A stretch of DNA of 64,000 bases, from positions 37,106,760 to 37,170,759 of the forward strand of contig CM055827.1 in NCBI GenBank assembly GCA_029582265.1, given 5' to 3'. Each line of letters opens with the position of its first letter. The first letter of the stretch is position 1. A program made the position numbers and the translations under genes. Source of the DNA: Zoroaster sp. YZ-2022. Lineage: Eukaryota; Echinodermata; Asteroidea; Forcipulatida; Zoroasteridae. The notes beneath the pieces are model-generated. The model was not told the DNA's origin. It made no database searches and saw only the letters and a program-made list of their open reading frames with translations. Positions 12,482 through 23,475 of this stretch are shown here, piece after piece.

Positions 12482-12683
12482 CTAGCTCCCTGACTCCAGC
12501 GTACCTTCCTGTGTGGTACTATGGGCCTTACTTGGAGTGTATACATCTTTTTCTTTGAGTTTTGACAGAGGAACTGGCTGTTGTTGCTGGTCTGTGTTTA
12601 CTGGGGTCAAACTTTCTGATGAATGGTCTATTTCACATGCAGACCCACCGAGTTCACCAATTAAAGGAAGAATGTACAGATTC
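12482..12683 (-). CDS. candidate last exon (hydrophilic cytoplasmic tail) of a related gene
   Basis: A strong acceptor (tttcatttttctcgctag) is followed by G and 66 open codons to TAG. The product is polar and Ser/Thr/Gln-rich (SSESLTPVNTDQQQQPVPLS; EKDVYTPSKAHSTTQEGT). It starts with the third base of a split codon, as do all three tail exons in this family, so it could serve as a distal alternative tail for the gene at 14938-18338 or belong to another copy whose transmembrane exon I could not find. Confidence 0.35.
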
Positions 12684-12969
12684 CTAGCGAGAAAAATGAA
12701 ACATCATTTTGACGCACATCTCAAAAACAAGCAAACGCCTGTGATTATACAATAGATTCTAGCTGATATCTGTCTGATGTTCAACATTCCAATTTCAGTG
12801 AAGACTAGATAAATAATACGGAAAATGAAAATGCAAACTTAAAATAAATTATTAGGAAATAAGTTAATGTTTAATACAATAAGGCAAGACAGGACAGTGT
12901 GACAAAATAAATATTTGTTCAAAATAAACATGTTTTAAAACTATAATTCTGACATATTATGCAATTGAT

Positions 12970-13134
12970 CAGTGGCAGATCCATGCCCTCCCCTTTTGAA
13001 AATAAACCATACACAAATTTACACAAATATTTTATCTATTTCAAAATTTAGGGGTCTTGTCTCCCCCCCCCCCCTTTGTGTTGCTTTTTATGATTATGTG
13101 CCTCACCATTTCTGCGACCCTGGATCTACCTCTG
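12970..13134. mobile_element. 165-bp hAT MITE with perfect 8-bp target duplication
   Basis: The ends 'CAGTGGCAGATCCATG' and 'GACCCTGGATCTACCTCTG' are imperfect inverted repeats. CAATTGAT occurs immediately outside both ends (12962-12969, 13135-13142), the 8-bp signature of hAT transposition. Confidence 0.85.
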
Positions 13135-13142
13135 CAATTGAT

Positions 13143-14091
13143 CTATTGCTGTTTGAGACTTAGCCAGTCCTAAGATAGGTCAATACTCTACAGTAACCCC
13201 TTATTCTTCAGTATACTCTCTTCACTCAATCATGTCTACATTTTATAAGTTGCTTTTCAATTAAACTCCTACTTACCTCTTACACTTTTTATTACTTTTG
13301 TTAATAGAGGTCGCATGTTTTTCTTATGTACAAAACGTTTTTCCAGAACACCTATCCCTTCCAAAAAGCATTATCTATGCTCCAAGAATTGTAAAAGTCT
13401 TGAAAAAAGGGAACATATGAAAAGATTTAATCCTGACCCCACTGTGTTTGTTTTGAACACAAAATCATGGACAACCTCTTGAATATGTCTGTCTAACAAA
13501 TAGTGATACATACTATTTAGTATGTTACAAAAATAAAAATTAAAGAAAACTTACAGTACAGTTAAAAAGTTGTAAGAATTAGAAAGTAAGAGAAAGGTGT
13601 TATAGTGTAATTAGAAAGCATAAGTGAATCATGAAATCAAGTAAGATTTTCCACAAAGGAGAGTCACATTTTAAAGATAGATTGTTTCATGATTGGCTGA
13701 AAATTATTTGTTTTGGTGGACATATCTCGGAAGAATGTTTTTAGAACAACTCACTGTTTTAGTTCAGTGTGTCTGAAACAGTAACAACAATTGTTACATT
13801 TTCATATCACTTTTCAATTGAGATTGTAAATTGATAATCAAATGGCGACCAAACATTTATACAAATTTTTAAGAAAAAAAAAATTGGATTTAATGTTTTT
13901 CTCATAAAATGTCTCATTTGAGATTGAAAGTGTGAATAAATTCCTACACCTTAAACAAAATAAAAATTTATTTGATGAGTCACCAAGCACAGAGAATGTA
14001 TCTTTAAATGTTTGAAGGGAAAAAAATGGAAAAAAGGTGATTTGTGTATTACATAAAGTTTATACCAGTAAGGTTGGCAATATATACTATA
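13143..14091. other. gene-free AT-rich stretch
   Basis: I see no exon, RNA gene or repeat that I can name. Confidence 0.5.
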
Positions 14092-14546
14092 TTAACCCTA
14101 ACTCCCTAGGCCCATTTGCTTACACATAACCTGAATCCTTCCTAACTCCCTAGGCCCATTTGCTTACACATAACCTGAATCCTTCCTAACTCCCTAGGCC
14201 CATTTGCTTACACATAACCTGAATCCTCCAAAATCCTTCAGTAGTAAAGCAAGCACATGACATGTATGCAGACATGTGTTTCTAATCTGTGATACATGAA
14301 CATGGCCAGGGACCCTCCCTGCATGCATGGATCAATAAACAGTGTCCACTGACCCAAGCACTGACCTTGCAATCACTACACCAAACATGGATGTACATGC
14401 ACCATAGAAAGGCAAGTATGCCTAATAACCTCAATCCTCCAAAATCCTTCACTTTAGCAAAGAGCACGTAGCATGTAACCTCAATCCTTCAAAATCCTTC
14501 ACTTCAGCAAAGAGGATTTTGGAGGATTTGGGAAGGTTGGAGTTAA
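14092..14546. mobile_element. TTAA element with telomere-like ends, 'CCTCAATCC' type
   Basis: Bounded by TTAA (14092-14095, 14543-14546), starting TTAACCCTAACTCCCTAGG. It has about three tandem units of roughly 43 bp beginning 'taactccctaggcccatttg', then 'cctcaatcctccaaaatcct' words. A copy in opposite orientation lies at 57917-58176. Confidence 0.75.
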
Positions 14547-14937
14547 CGGTATCTCTAAACCAAAACAAAAGCACATAATACATAAGGCCTATTCACACCG
14601 ACATACTCTCATATGGTTACTTGGGTTAAGAGTTCGCATTAATACTGGTTGGACCAGGGTTGAATTCAACACCAGGTACAACTCCACCTACCCAAGTAGG
14701 CTTTGTGTTGCAATGATAGTTAACATGTTAAAATCCCAGGGTTTGACACAGGTCCAACTCTTAATTCTTTTGAAAAATAGTTGTTAGTAACCTCACATTT
14801 CCAACCTAGCAGGATCTTTATCAAAGGTCTATAATACTCAAACAAACAAGACTACATGAATAATTTTCTGGTGTACATAAAATGAGATGACAGCTCCCAA
14901 GATTTAAAAAACATGAAAAGAGAACATTCCAATTGTC

Positions 14938-15073
14938 TCATGGCTGTGCGGCAGCGGACGTGCCAGGTGGTTTGTCCTGTAATTCATGGCTGGATGCATA
15001 GTTTGGTGGAGCAGTGGAGATATCACTGTTAACCAGACTATCTTTTTCAGCTCTCACCCGATATTGTTTCCGC
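14938..15073 (-). CDS. last coding exon of membrane-protein gene, copy 3 (tail with PPxY motif)
   Basis: Acceptor 'tttccaaccacag', then RKQYRVRAEKDSLVNSDIS, APPNYASS and a stop TGA at 14938-14940; 44 codons. Same phase and basic start as copies 1 and 2 but a different tail. PPNY is a PPxY motif of the kind bound by WW domains of NEDD4-type ubiquitin ligases. I do not recognise the protein. Confidence 0.62.
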
Positions 15074-15686
15074 CTGTGGTTGGAAATTCCAAAACAAAAA
15101 AGGTGACAGTATGGGTGTAAGCTTGGTGCTATTAAGCAAGGGTGTTAGTGCTGAGGTCAGACATAGTACTATTGTCAAGTTAGTGTTTCAGTATTTTGTT
15201 TTGGTTGGAGATCCTTCAGAAAGTGAAAATCCTAGCCAGGAATGTTGAATACTTCTTTCCATAATTGCTTCCCTCCACCCAGGAGTAAATAGGTACCTGT
15301 AAAAAAAAGGGGGGAGAGATGCATGGTTCATGTTGGGTCATTTCAATTCATACCAATGCTTGACCAGGTCCTCCCCTCTATAAGTGTCAGCAAAAACAGG
15401 TTGAAAGAAGTCCACCAGTTTTACTGTCTGACAAAAATGTTTGGACTGATAAATTAGAATCACCTCTCACATCTCAACTAGGTTGGGGATAGAAGAACAA
15501 GTGCCACTTCCATGTTTTAAATCATGCATGTAAATTTACCATACATTTTTAGGTGTCCCCCTCATTTTTGCATTTTGCCTCCCCCTTTTTCTACTGTATA
15601 CAAAGGGAGCCAAGATGGATGTTTGTGTGATGAGGTGTTAATGTTAGTATGGATTGGATGACTATGGTTCAGGAATGAAATGTAGA

Positions 15687-15996
15687 TTAATCCTAACCCT
15701 CCAGGGTATTTTGGCTAGAAACCCTGCAAGACGCATCAGATTGCATCGTTTGTCAAAGTGACTTGGCTGCAGAGTGCAGCAAGATCCATCTGGTCACAAA
15801 TCTCAAGGCCGAACTGCCTCAGAGTCTGTGGTCACCCAACGCAGCAGGATACAACTCTGGCATTGTTCAATGGGACCAGCTCTCAATAGCCTCAGACTTG
15901 GCTGCTTATGCACTGGTGTTGACAGCTGAATGCATCAAAGTGCACCAGACTTTTCCACCTGATGCACTGTGCTGCATCTGGCAGGGTTAGGGTTAA
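15687..15996. mobile_element. TTAA element with telomere-like ends, 'GCTGCA' type
   Basis: TTAATCCTAACCCTCCAGGG at the left, GGCAGGGTTAGGGTTAA at the right. The interior is built of gcatc/gatgc, 'cttggctgc' and 'gcagc' words. The plus ORF inside it (15763-15990) is a by-product. Confidence 0.6.
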
Positions 15997-16864
15997 GATG
16001 AAAAAGTTGTCACAGTTAGCAATTCCATGAGAGTGGATGTTTTGTGACAAACTCCTTAGCAAGAGTACAACAAAACAATAAACTCACTGAGTAAAAAAAG
16101 ACCTACTTTTAATCAAAAGTACTGATAATACCTGGCATTAATATCAATTAATTAAAAAGTCCATCATACAATGTGTAGAAGCTAGCAGTAACTAGTAAAG
16201 GGCATATAACCTATTATTTCTGCATATAACAGGTAAGAAACACTACAAGTCATTTTTCAAAATATCAAAAGAAACATTTGGTCCAAGATTTAAATTGTGT
16301 CAGAAAATGTAAGCAATCTGACTGAACATGTTCTTGTCATCATAAAACCAATTAGGGAGGAGAATATGGTGCATTCATACTTACGTCTGGTTCTACATGT
16401 CTGTCTGTCAACAAAAAATAGCATGAATAAAAAATATTTGAAAGACACCAGTGTATTTTTAACACGGGCCTCATTTTGATACTTATCCATTGCATACATG
16501 AACTGTTTGCAGGCATATATTGTAAGATCACCATTCATGTAATGAAGGTAATTATACATTTCCTTTTAATTTTTAATTTGTTTCATTTCTTTGTTTATGA
16601 AGGTTGCCTGTCACAAGGATATTAAATATGCCACTCCAGGTAGGGCTACAAATAGAAGAAAAAAAATACAGTCACAGAGAAGATGGATATTTATTAACAT
16701 TTCTTTTCTTCCACTGCTATGGTTGTGGTGATGTTAGTCAGTATTGGTTTGTCTTCTCCCATTATGTAATGTGGACATATATTTATCCAGAAGCTATAAC
16801 AAATAATGACCTTTTGACTTACGAGTTGACCTGAAAGGTTTAGAACCAAAAAGTCATCATCATA

Positions 16865-17058
16865 TTAACCCTAACCACCCCAAATCCTGCAAAATCGTCC
16901 AAGGGGCACTTTTTGGGAAAAATTCAGCACTGTTGGAAACCGAATATGAAAGATAATGGTGCATTTTGAAGATAAAGGCATGTTTCCAAAAGTGCACTGA
17001 TGGATTTTGGATGATTCAGGAAGGTTCTTAGCCAGAATACCTTGGGGGTTAGGGTTAA
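16865..17058. mobile_element. TTAA element with telomere-like ends, short
   Basis: TTAACCCTAACCACCCCAAA at the left and ACCTTGGGGGTTAGGGTTAA at the right, inverted repeats of each other over the outer part; the interior holds aaatcctgcaaaatcgtcc and ggattttggatgattcagg. Confidence 0.7.
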
Positions 17059-17065
17059 TATCCTT

Positions 17066-17413
17066 AAACCCTCCTATGCCCAGGCTGAAATTTGGCCCAG
17101 TAAGCAGCGCACCCACAGACAGTCACTTGAGTATAAACCCTCCTATGCCCAGGCTGGAATATGGCCCAAGTAAGCACCGCACCCACAGACAGTCACTTGA
17201 GTATAAACCCTCCTATGCCCAGGCTGGAATATGGCCCAAGTAAGCACCGCACCCACAGACAGTCACTTGAGTATAAACCCTCCTATGCCCAGGCTGAAAT
17301 TTGGCCCAGTAAGCACCGCACCCACAGACAGTCACTTGAGTATAAACCCTCCTATGCCCAGGCTGAAATTTGGCCCAGTAAGCACCGCACCCACAGACAG
17401 TCACTTGAGTATT
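17066..17413. repeat. 69/70-bp minisatellite, five copies
   Basis: Units begin 'aaaccctcctatgcccaggc' at 17066, 17135, 17205, 17275 and 17344. Copies 2 and 3 are 70 bp, others 69 bp, differing by one A in 'ggcccaagtaagc'. Frames run through it on both strands but shift between copies, so it is not a protein repeat. Confidence 0.95.
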
Positions 17414-17747
17414 TTTGGTTGCATTGCCAATTGTTCACACATGTGTATTTTTCTCTAAGAGTGCTGGAGTTAGTGGCAAAGTCAAACACACTTGTGTATG
17501 TCCTACATAAGTTATATGCAGAGTCACACAGAGCTGTGTATGTACTGCATAAGTTAGCAGCAGACTCATATACAGTCGAGTGGTTTTGGTTTGACCTACC
17601 ATAGCCACATGTCCTTGCATTTATTTGAGTGCACTGCACAAAGTCAATGGGTTGGGAGTTACATACAAATTTTGAGAGTCTTTGATTGTTAAACCTATAG
17701 GATTAATAGACAGTGCCAACAACCAAGGTTTGTTTCCAAGTACTTAC

Positions 17748-17826
17748 ATTACATACATCATGCCACCAACAATTGGAATTAACAACAGCAGTAAAAGAAG
17801 AAGCAAGTTGTTGAAATACAGACAAC
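17748..17826 (-). CDS. transmembrane exon, copy 3
   Basis: 79 nt, acceptor 'ttgttcacag', donor 'AT|gtaagt', phase 1 to 2. It encodes CLYFNN, then a nine-leucine run and IPIVGGMMYV. AT+G from the tail exon gives Met followed by RKQYR, a good stop-transfer sequence. Confidence 0.62.
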
Positions 17827-18180
17827 CTGTGAACAAATCCAACAAATTAGTTTCAAATCAGTACAATTTGGAAAATTGGAAATGTAACAAATATCTGAAA
17901 TTATATAAATCTAAAATCACTCATGTATACCCACAAACTGTAGTAAGAAGAAGTATAGCAAAAACAGGACAAATCTGGGGTCATGGCCCAATGGAATACA
18001 CTTAACTATAGGCTATGCATCAACTTTAGCATCCACAATCAATATACACAATTTATTAAAATCTATCAATACAATTGTTCTTATTTTTATTTTTGATAAT
18101 AACAATTACCAACTCTATAACACTGTGGCTATGCCACTGATTGAAGTCTGACTTAGGTCAAGTAACTGTAATGTACTTAC

Positions 18181-18338
18181 TCTCAAGTGGTTCAATGTCT
18201 GGCAACACAGGCAGCTCTTTGAAGAGTTCCTTCATTAAAGTGGAATCTCCTGTGCAAACCTCGTTTTGGTAACTGCAGAACTGGTTTACAGCCATCCCTT
18301 CCAGGTCCAAGAGTTCCAGCCAAGGTGAATTATAATTT
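18181..18338 (-). CDS. extracellular exon, copy 3
   Basis: 158 nt, acceptor 'cattttcaatag', donor 'A|gtaagt', phase 2 to 1. The frame encodes SPWLELLDLEGMAVNQFCSY, NEVCTGD and ends LPVLPDIEPLE; A+GT makes Ser, leading into the transmembrane exon. Three consecutive exons with matching phases and good splice sites support a real gene; its 5' part was not found to the right. Confidence 0.6.
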
Positions 18339-18569
18339 CTATTGAAAATGAATAACAACTCCTTGAGACTCCCTTTTCACATCAATTCTTTTCCAACTGT
18401 ACAGTCTGTGTATGAAGAGTCCTAAGACGTCAACTTGATATCAAAATTCTTCAGCGGGACCTTGAGAGTTTCCGGTGGCAATGGTTTATTCTCAAGTGTT
18501 AGCCATATACTAATTGTGTCAAAAATGAAAGAAAAAGAAAAATCCAAATAAATAAACACTAAAAGTGCA

Positions 18570-18783
18570 GTAAGACTAATTGTGGTGACACCATGTGAAG
18601 TTCTCTATTGAGAACTGGAGGTTACAACTCGACGTTTCATTCAGTATGCTCTGATCATCCTCATTCTCCTGAGGACGATCAGAGCATACTGATCGAAACG
18701 TCGAGTTGTAACCTCCAGTTCTTTTCAGAACTAATTACTACTCAATAGAGAATTTTACATGGTGTCACCGCAATTAGTCTTAC
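18570..18783. mobile_element. 214-bp foldback palindrome, copy 1
   Basis: The two halves are near-perfect complements: 'gtaagactaattgtggtgac' at the left, 'gtcaccgcaattagtcttac' at the right, with 'ggaggttacaactcgacgtt' and its complement inside. Further copies at 30456-30666 and a partial one near 20236-20358. Confidence 0.9.
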
Positions 18784-19020
18784 TTATCCTCTTCACCATG
18801 CAAAGCTACAAGTTTTACTAAAAGTGCAAGGATGGAAGATGAAAAACTATTTGGTTTCTGTACAGAGCACCTCTAAATGGTTATGCAAGTGGTTAGCCTG
18901 TAGGTGGTTCTTAGATGTGAGTAGTCATCTTCCTATCCTTTATACAAGTACTTGTTATTCGAGACAGATGGTCAGCGATCCAATGCCAATTGCACAACAT
19001 TATTAAAGACCAGAGCCGAC

Positions 19021-19202
19021 TCAACAGGGCATGGAATCAGAGTGCTACAACTTAATAATACCCTACATTATAAGGTCATATTACCGTTGCTGCTGCATAA
19101 ATGAGCCAGTAATTTTCAGTCATTGTGTTCATCTTACACTAGGACACAGATTCCATGCCCTGTTGAAAGTCTGCTCTGATCATGATGATACTGCCCCTTT
19201 AA
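19021..19202. mobile_element. TTAA-flanked MITE, copy b (left end lost)
   Basis: 'CAACAGGGCATGGAATC' at 19023 pairs with 'gattccatgccctgttg' near 19150, then the same outer end as 11600-11821 and a TTAA at 19199-19202. Confidence 0.6.
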
Positions 19203-19484
19203 CCCTCCTACTGATAGACTATTTGAAACCATTCAAGATTTCCACTTTCAAAAATGCCCATTGGTTTTGTACACACATGGTGATACCATTTGAACAGTGT
19301 TGGTAGCAAGCTTTACTACCATTCAAATCCATTTTGAATGGTGGATACACTACACCTTGGTGTGTTTCCATAGCCGAATGGTTTTAAATGGTGAATGTAC
19401 TACACAGTGGCTTATAAATCATTCAAATGGTTTCAAATGGTGCATCAACTTGTATGAAAAAGGCACCAAAAGTAGGAGGGTTAC
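19199..19484. mobile_element. TTAACCCTCCTA element, 'CATTCAAATGG' type
   Basis: The left end is TTAACCCTCCTACTG and the right end AGTAGGAGGGTTA. The interior repeats ccattcaaat, atttgaa and aaatggtg words at least eight times. The left TTAA is shared with the preceding MITE. Confidence 0.65.
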
Positions 19485-20235
19485 CAAGCACTCTTTAATA
19501 ATGTTGTTATGCTATCCCTTATTCTGTAACTCAAGAAGGAGATGAACTAATCCTATTGTTACACAGAATCGTAGTATTACACAGAATATTTCAACCTATT
19601 ATTACATGTAATTGTGACCAGTCACATAGTCATAATTGGCGTAGGTCTATACTCAAAGTTACATGTCACACTGAATCAACTGTATTGTTCTAGTTCCTGA
19701 TCAAATTCCACAAAACACTTCACGATACAGTGTATTCAAGTGACCAAAAAATAAAACACCATTTGTACAATGCAGGAAACAAAACATGTTTTCTTTCCTC
19801 TAATGACAAAGGTATATATCAGCACAACAAATGCAAAGTTCGGTTAAATTGAACATTAAACAATTTTGTCCAAATTGGAAACCCACACAGGATGACAGGA
19901 TTGAGGAAGGAAAAGCCACAAATATACAACTTACACTTTAGTCTACATGTCATCAACATTGTGTTGGTGTTATGTTCTAAGTCCCATCTATAGTGAGGCA
20001 TATCCCAATTACAGTGTTAGAGTTCAGCCTGGAGGCATGACATTGGCATAATTTGCACAGGACTTGTGATTCAAATAGTTAGAAAGTTAGTGTTACATGT
20101 ATGTGCCATTTTGTTCAATAATGCCTAAAGAATGTGAACAAAGGTTTGAATAAAAACACAATAGTGTGATCGATCAGTGTGACCCAATTGGACAAGTCTT
20201 CACACATCGCAGTGTCTAGCATCATATTAAAAAAA

Positions 20236-20358
20236 CATTCTCCTGAAGACTGTCAGAGCATACTGATCAAAATGTCGAGTTGTAACCAACCAGTTCTTTT
20301 CAACTATTTACTGCTCAAACAAGAATTTCTACATGGCGTCACCACAAATAGTCTTTAC
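20236..20358. mobile_element. foldback element, partial right half
   Basis: 'cagagcatactgatcaaaat', 'gtcgagttgtaacc' and 'tacatggcgtcaccacaaat' match the right arm of the foldback family. The left arm is missing. Confidence 0.75.
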
Positions 20359-20900
20359 TAAGCATCATATTTATAGACTCCTATTTAATTGCCCAATATA
20401 ATTTAATTATGTACAAAACATGACACCATCTCAAAATGATGCACATTACTATCCCTTCTCCCTACTCCTAGTTTGTCATGCTTCTGTTGAAGACAATGTG
20501 ATTAAATTGGCCATATTTTAAGGGAACTTTTATGTCATAAATCCAAATTTCACCCAATCATGGACTATGAAACACTATAGGGAAAGAATGTCAAACCCAA
20601 CTACCACTTGTGCACAATGTTATGCCTAAGCACATGTTTTTAGCAGACAACAAAATGGCCACCATCTCACTGGATGTGTATACATTCAATGATCCACTGC
20701 TCAAAATCTCCCAAAATATCGTTTTCAATCCTCACTTAACTACACACTATCATCTTTTAAAATAAAATCTGTGATATTTGTCATATTATTTGGATCGAAA
20801 AGTGTTTTTTTAATTTTTTTAAATTTACTGTCAGTCACCCCAAACAAGGCCAAAAAGCCACTAGAGTGTAAGGGGTTACATTTGCAATAACATCCACCAT

Positions 20901-21055
20901 TTAAGCAAGATTACATTTGTTGATATTTTTCTTAAACTTAATTAGATCGTAAGTTGGTGGAAAACAATCAGCAGGAAGGTCATTCCATTGTAATGCTGTT
21001 CTAGGGAAGAAGCTATCCAAATGGAACTTACTCTTGGTGGTTGTATTCTACATTA
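20901..21055 (-). pseudogene. LINE 3' end (reverse transcriptase C-terminal remnant)
   Basis: The minus frame reads SFFPRTALQWNDLPADCFPP and KKNINKCNLA, then TAA at 20901-20903. 'FFPRT-x3-WN-x-LP' is a common C-terminal signature of non-LTR retrotransposon polyproteins. Upstream reverse transcriptase is absent (5' truncation, usual for LINEs). Confidence 0.75.
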
Positions 21056-21107
21056 TTTCCCACTATAGTATTACAGACACGAGTAACGATGTTTTTAATT
21101 ATGAGTA

Positions 21108-21290
21108 GTTAGTACTAGTAGTAGTAGTAGTGCACTGGTACTACTTAGTGGTACTTAGAAAGCTTACACTGCGTTAGCTAGCTTTACTTACACTACGCCT
21201 ACTACTAGTACTAGAGTAGTAGGCCTAGTACTAGTACTAGGCTACTACTACTAGAGTACTACTACTACTACTAGGGCTAGGCCTACAAGT
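21108..21290. repeat. CTAGTA/CTACTA-rich cryptic simple repeat
   Basis: Long runs of 'agtagtagt' and 'ctactacta' with embedded 'ggcctag' words, partly self-complementary. Confidence 0.85.
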
Positions 21291-23290
21291 ACAATACATA
21301 AATTATGAGCTGATGAGGTGTGGCTCTTCCTTCCTCCATGGGTGTGGTTTGTCTGTCAAGAATGTTCCCATTGTTTTCATACTAAAATAAATTTGTAATC
21401 ACTTTTAAAAGTTTTAGTTTCCAAAAATGAAAATCAATCCATCTTAGAACTAGGCCTATCTACATGTATATCATATAATAATGAACTTACCAGCATAATT
21501 TCAGAAACGATCTGAAAATATCGTAGCTACCGCCCTCTACAGTTGACCTACGACCAGGCATCCTGCCTGCGATGTTTTTTCTGCAAACGAGAATTGCCAT
21601 CCCACAATATTTCAGCCAATCACATGGCACGTTTTTAAGATGACGTAGGATATTATTAACATATGCATATTAGATGCAGACTAGGCACACTGATCAGTAA
21701 GTGCGCGCGCGCATATTATATTTTATTATTTATAATCCAAATGCAATGTGCATGTAATACATGTACATGTACACTGTACATGTACATGTACACGTAGTTA
21801 AATGAAATAACTTACATGTATGTACTGATCGAGTTGAAATAACTTAGTGGTACCATAGGCTATGCATATAGGCTTTCTATGGTGGTACTGAGTTGAAATA
21901 ACGTGGTTAAAAATAATTGTACGTTTTATATACTGATGCCTCTTTTCACAACAACTTAACAAGCTATTTAACACAGAACCATACCCTAAATTCATGGGCA
22001 CACAATAATGTAATTATATGGGGGTGGGGCTAGATGAAAGATATTTAAAAGCAAAAAGGACCGTACAAACAAATTGTACAAATCAGATGATTCTATTTTT
22101 ATAACTTGTTTAAAGCATCAACCATTATATGTTTTTTGTCTATAATTTCAGTATAACTGTTTTTTCCAAATAAATTTGTAAAATTTATGAGACAAACTGA
22201 ATTTCACATAACATAAATACAAACAACCTGAACGTATTTTCACTATTGCTGAAAATTTCATAGACTGGAGTTATGCATCAAGAAATACATTCCTGACAGA
22301 ATTTTTTTTACTACAGAAAAGACTTTCTTACAGTTCATGAGTTCAAAGCTAAAATTAAGTCTTAATTGTTATAACCTGGAAATCCTGGTAAAATTCAAAA
22401 AACCTTTTTTTATATATTTTCTGAAAAGTGTCTTTAGACTTTCATTGTAACTTTGACTTCAATCACCATATAAAATGACTCAGACTCAAGGTTTGAGGAA
22501 TACGTGTCTGCTATAAAAGTGTAATAAATAGTTAATTTTAAGTTGATGACCAGTTGTAACAGTTGTACTTAAAGAATTGCCAATCATGAAAAATTGTTTT
22601 GACATTTATTATACTTCATTTATAGTGTTACTTTCCTTCTGTTTTTCTGATTTAGTTGAGACGTACATTTTTATATTGGATGTTGACCTAGAGTTGATTC
22701 AGTTAATTGTGACTGGATTATTTTACTTTCTTTCTGATTATTGTTTAATTCTTATCATTTTACTTAACCCTTTCATTACCAGCCAGTTATGTCAGAGAGT
22801 ACCCTTCTTTACCACAGTAATTAGGAGCCCAAAGTCACTTCAGCACCAGTGGGTTTTTCACAATTTCATTGAAGTGCGCCCTCACACGGCAGTAATAGAC
22901 ACTTTTTTAACTTTCTCATTTGTATGTAAAAATGATGGTAATTAAATGAGTATACAAAAAGGAGGAAAACATTGTGCAAAAGCGAAATAATTAGATCAGT
23001 ATTTACACTAAAGAAAAGTAATACAAATGGGTGATATTTCATGCAAATACGGTACAGGTATAAGATTTCTTTTTCCATGTGAAAAACAATAACTTGGATG
23101 AGATTTTTTGGGATTTTTTTTGGTTTTCTACTTGGAAATGAACCATTTACTTGTATTCAGTGTAAATACATCACAATCCATGCTAACCTTTCACCCCAAT
23201 TCAATGTTGGTTTGGACTGTAATCTGCGGCTTGTCTGACCTTTCCCAACATTGAACAGGGGGGGGGGGGGTTGAAGGCAAATAGTATAGA
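21291..23290. other. gene-free AT-rich stretch
   Basis: It contains a fragment (21580-21640) whose reverse complement recurs at 30015-30090 (a shared 'gccatcccacaatatttcag' type block), a 'tgtacatgtacatgtaca' run near 21765-21790 and a poly(G) run at 23259-23270. No exon recognised. Confidence 0.5.
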
Positions 23291-23475
23291 TTTACAATCA
23301 AGTGATGTGGTATTTCTCAAAGCAAGGAACTATGCACATAGGTTGTGTACATTGTTTACAGATCATCTTTGTTTGTTTTCGCCTGCCTAATTTTCGGTTA
23401 TTGCAAACAATGCAGTCGCGTTTCTTTCCATTGGGGGTTTTGCCAGGATAGTGCTGTTGCCCTGTCAACTCAATA

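Noticed and set aside
15763..15990. 75-codon ORF with Cys residues
   Set aside because: Lies wholly inside a TTAA element made of repeated GCTGC/GATGC words.
16385..16404. 20-nt minus-strand exon with perfect acceptor (gttgacag) and donor (gtaagtatg)
   Set aside because: Inclusion between 17748 and 15073 would shift the frame and give an early stop; no second line of evidence.
16865..17058. interstitial telomere repeat
   Set aside because: Only one or two CCCTAA units occur, always at the ends of TTAA-bounded elements; better explained as transposon termini.
17066..17413. regular repeat array resembling a CRISPR
   Set aside because: Units are contiguous with no unique spacers, and this is eukaryotic DNA.
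17161..17604. 147-codon ORF with repeated HRTHRQSLEY-like units
   Set aside because: By-product of the ~70-bp minisatellite; unit length is not a multiple of three and the opposite strand is equally open.
19930..19985. short minus-strand exon (DLEHNTNTMLMTCRLK) upstream of copy 3
   Set aside because: Splice sites are plausible but its end phase (1) does not match the phase needed at 18338; kept out until transcripts exist.
22577..22945. 122-codon hydrophobic plus ORF
   Set aside because: AT-rich, Phe/Leu/Ile-rich by base composition, with no splice partners or recognisable motif.
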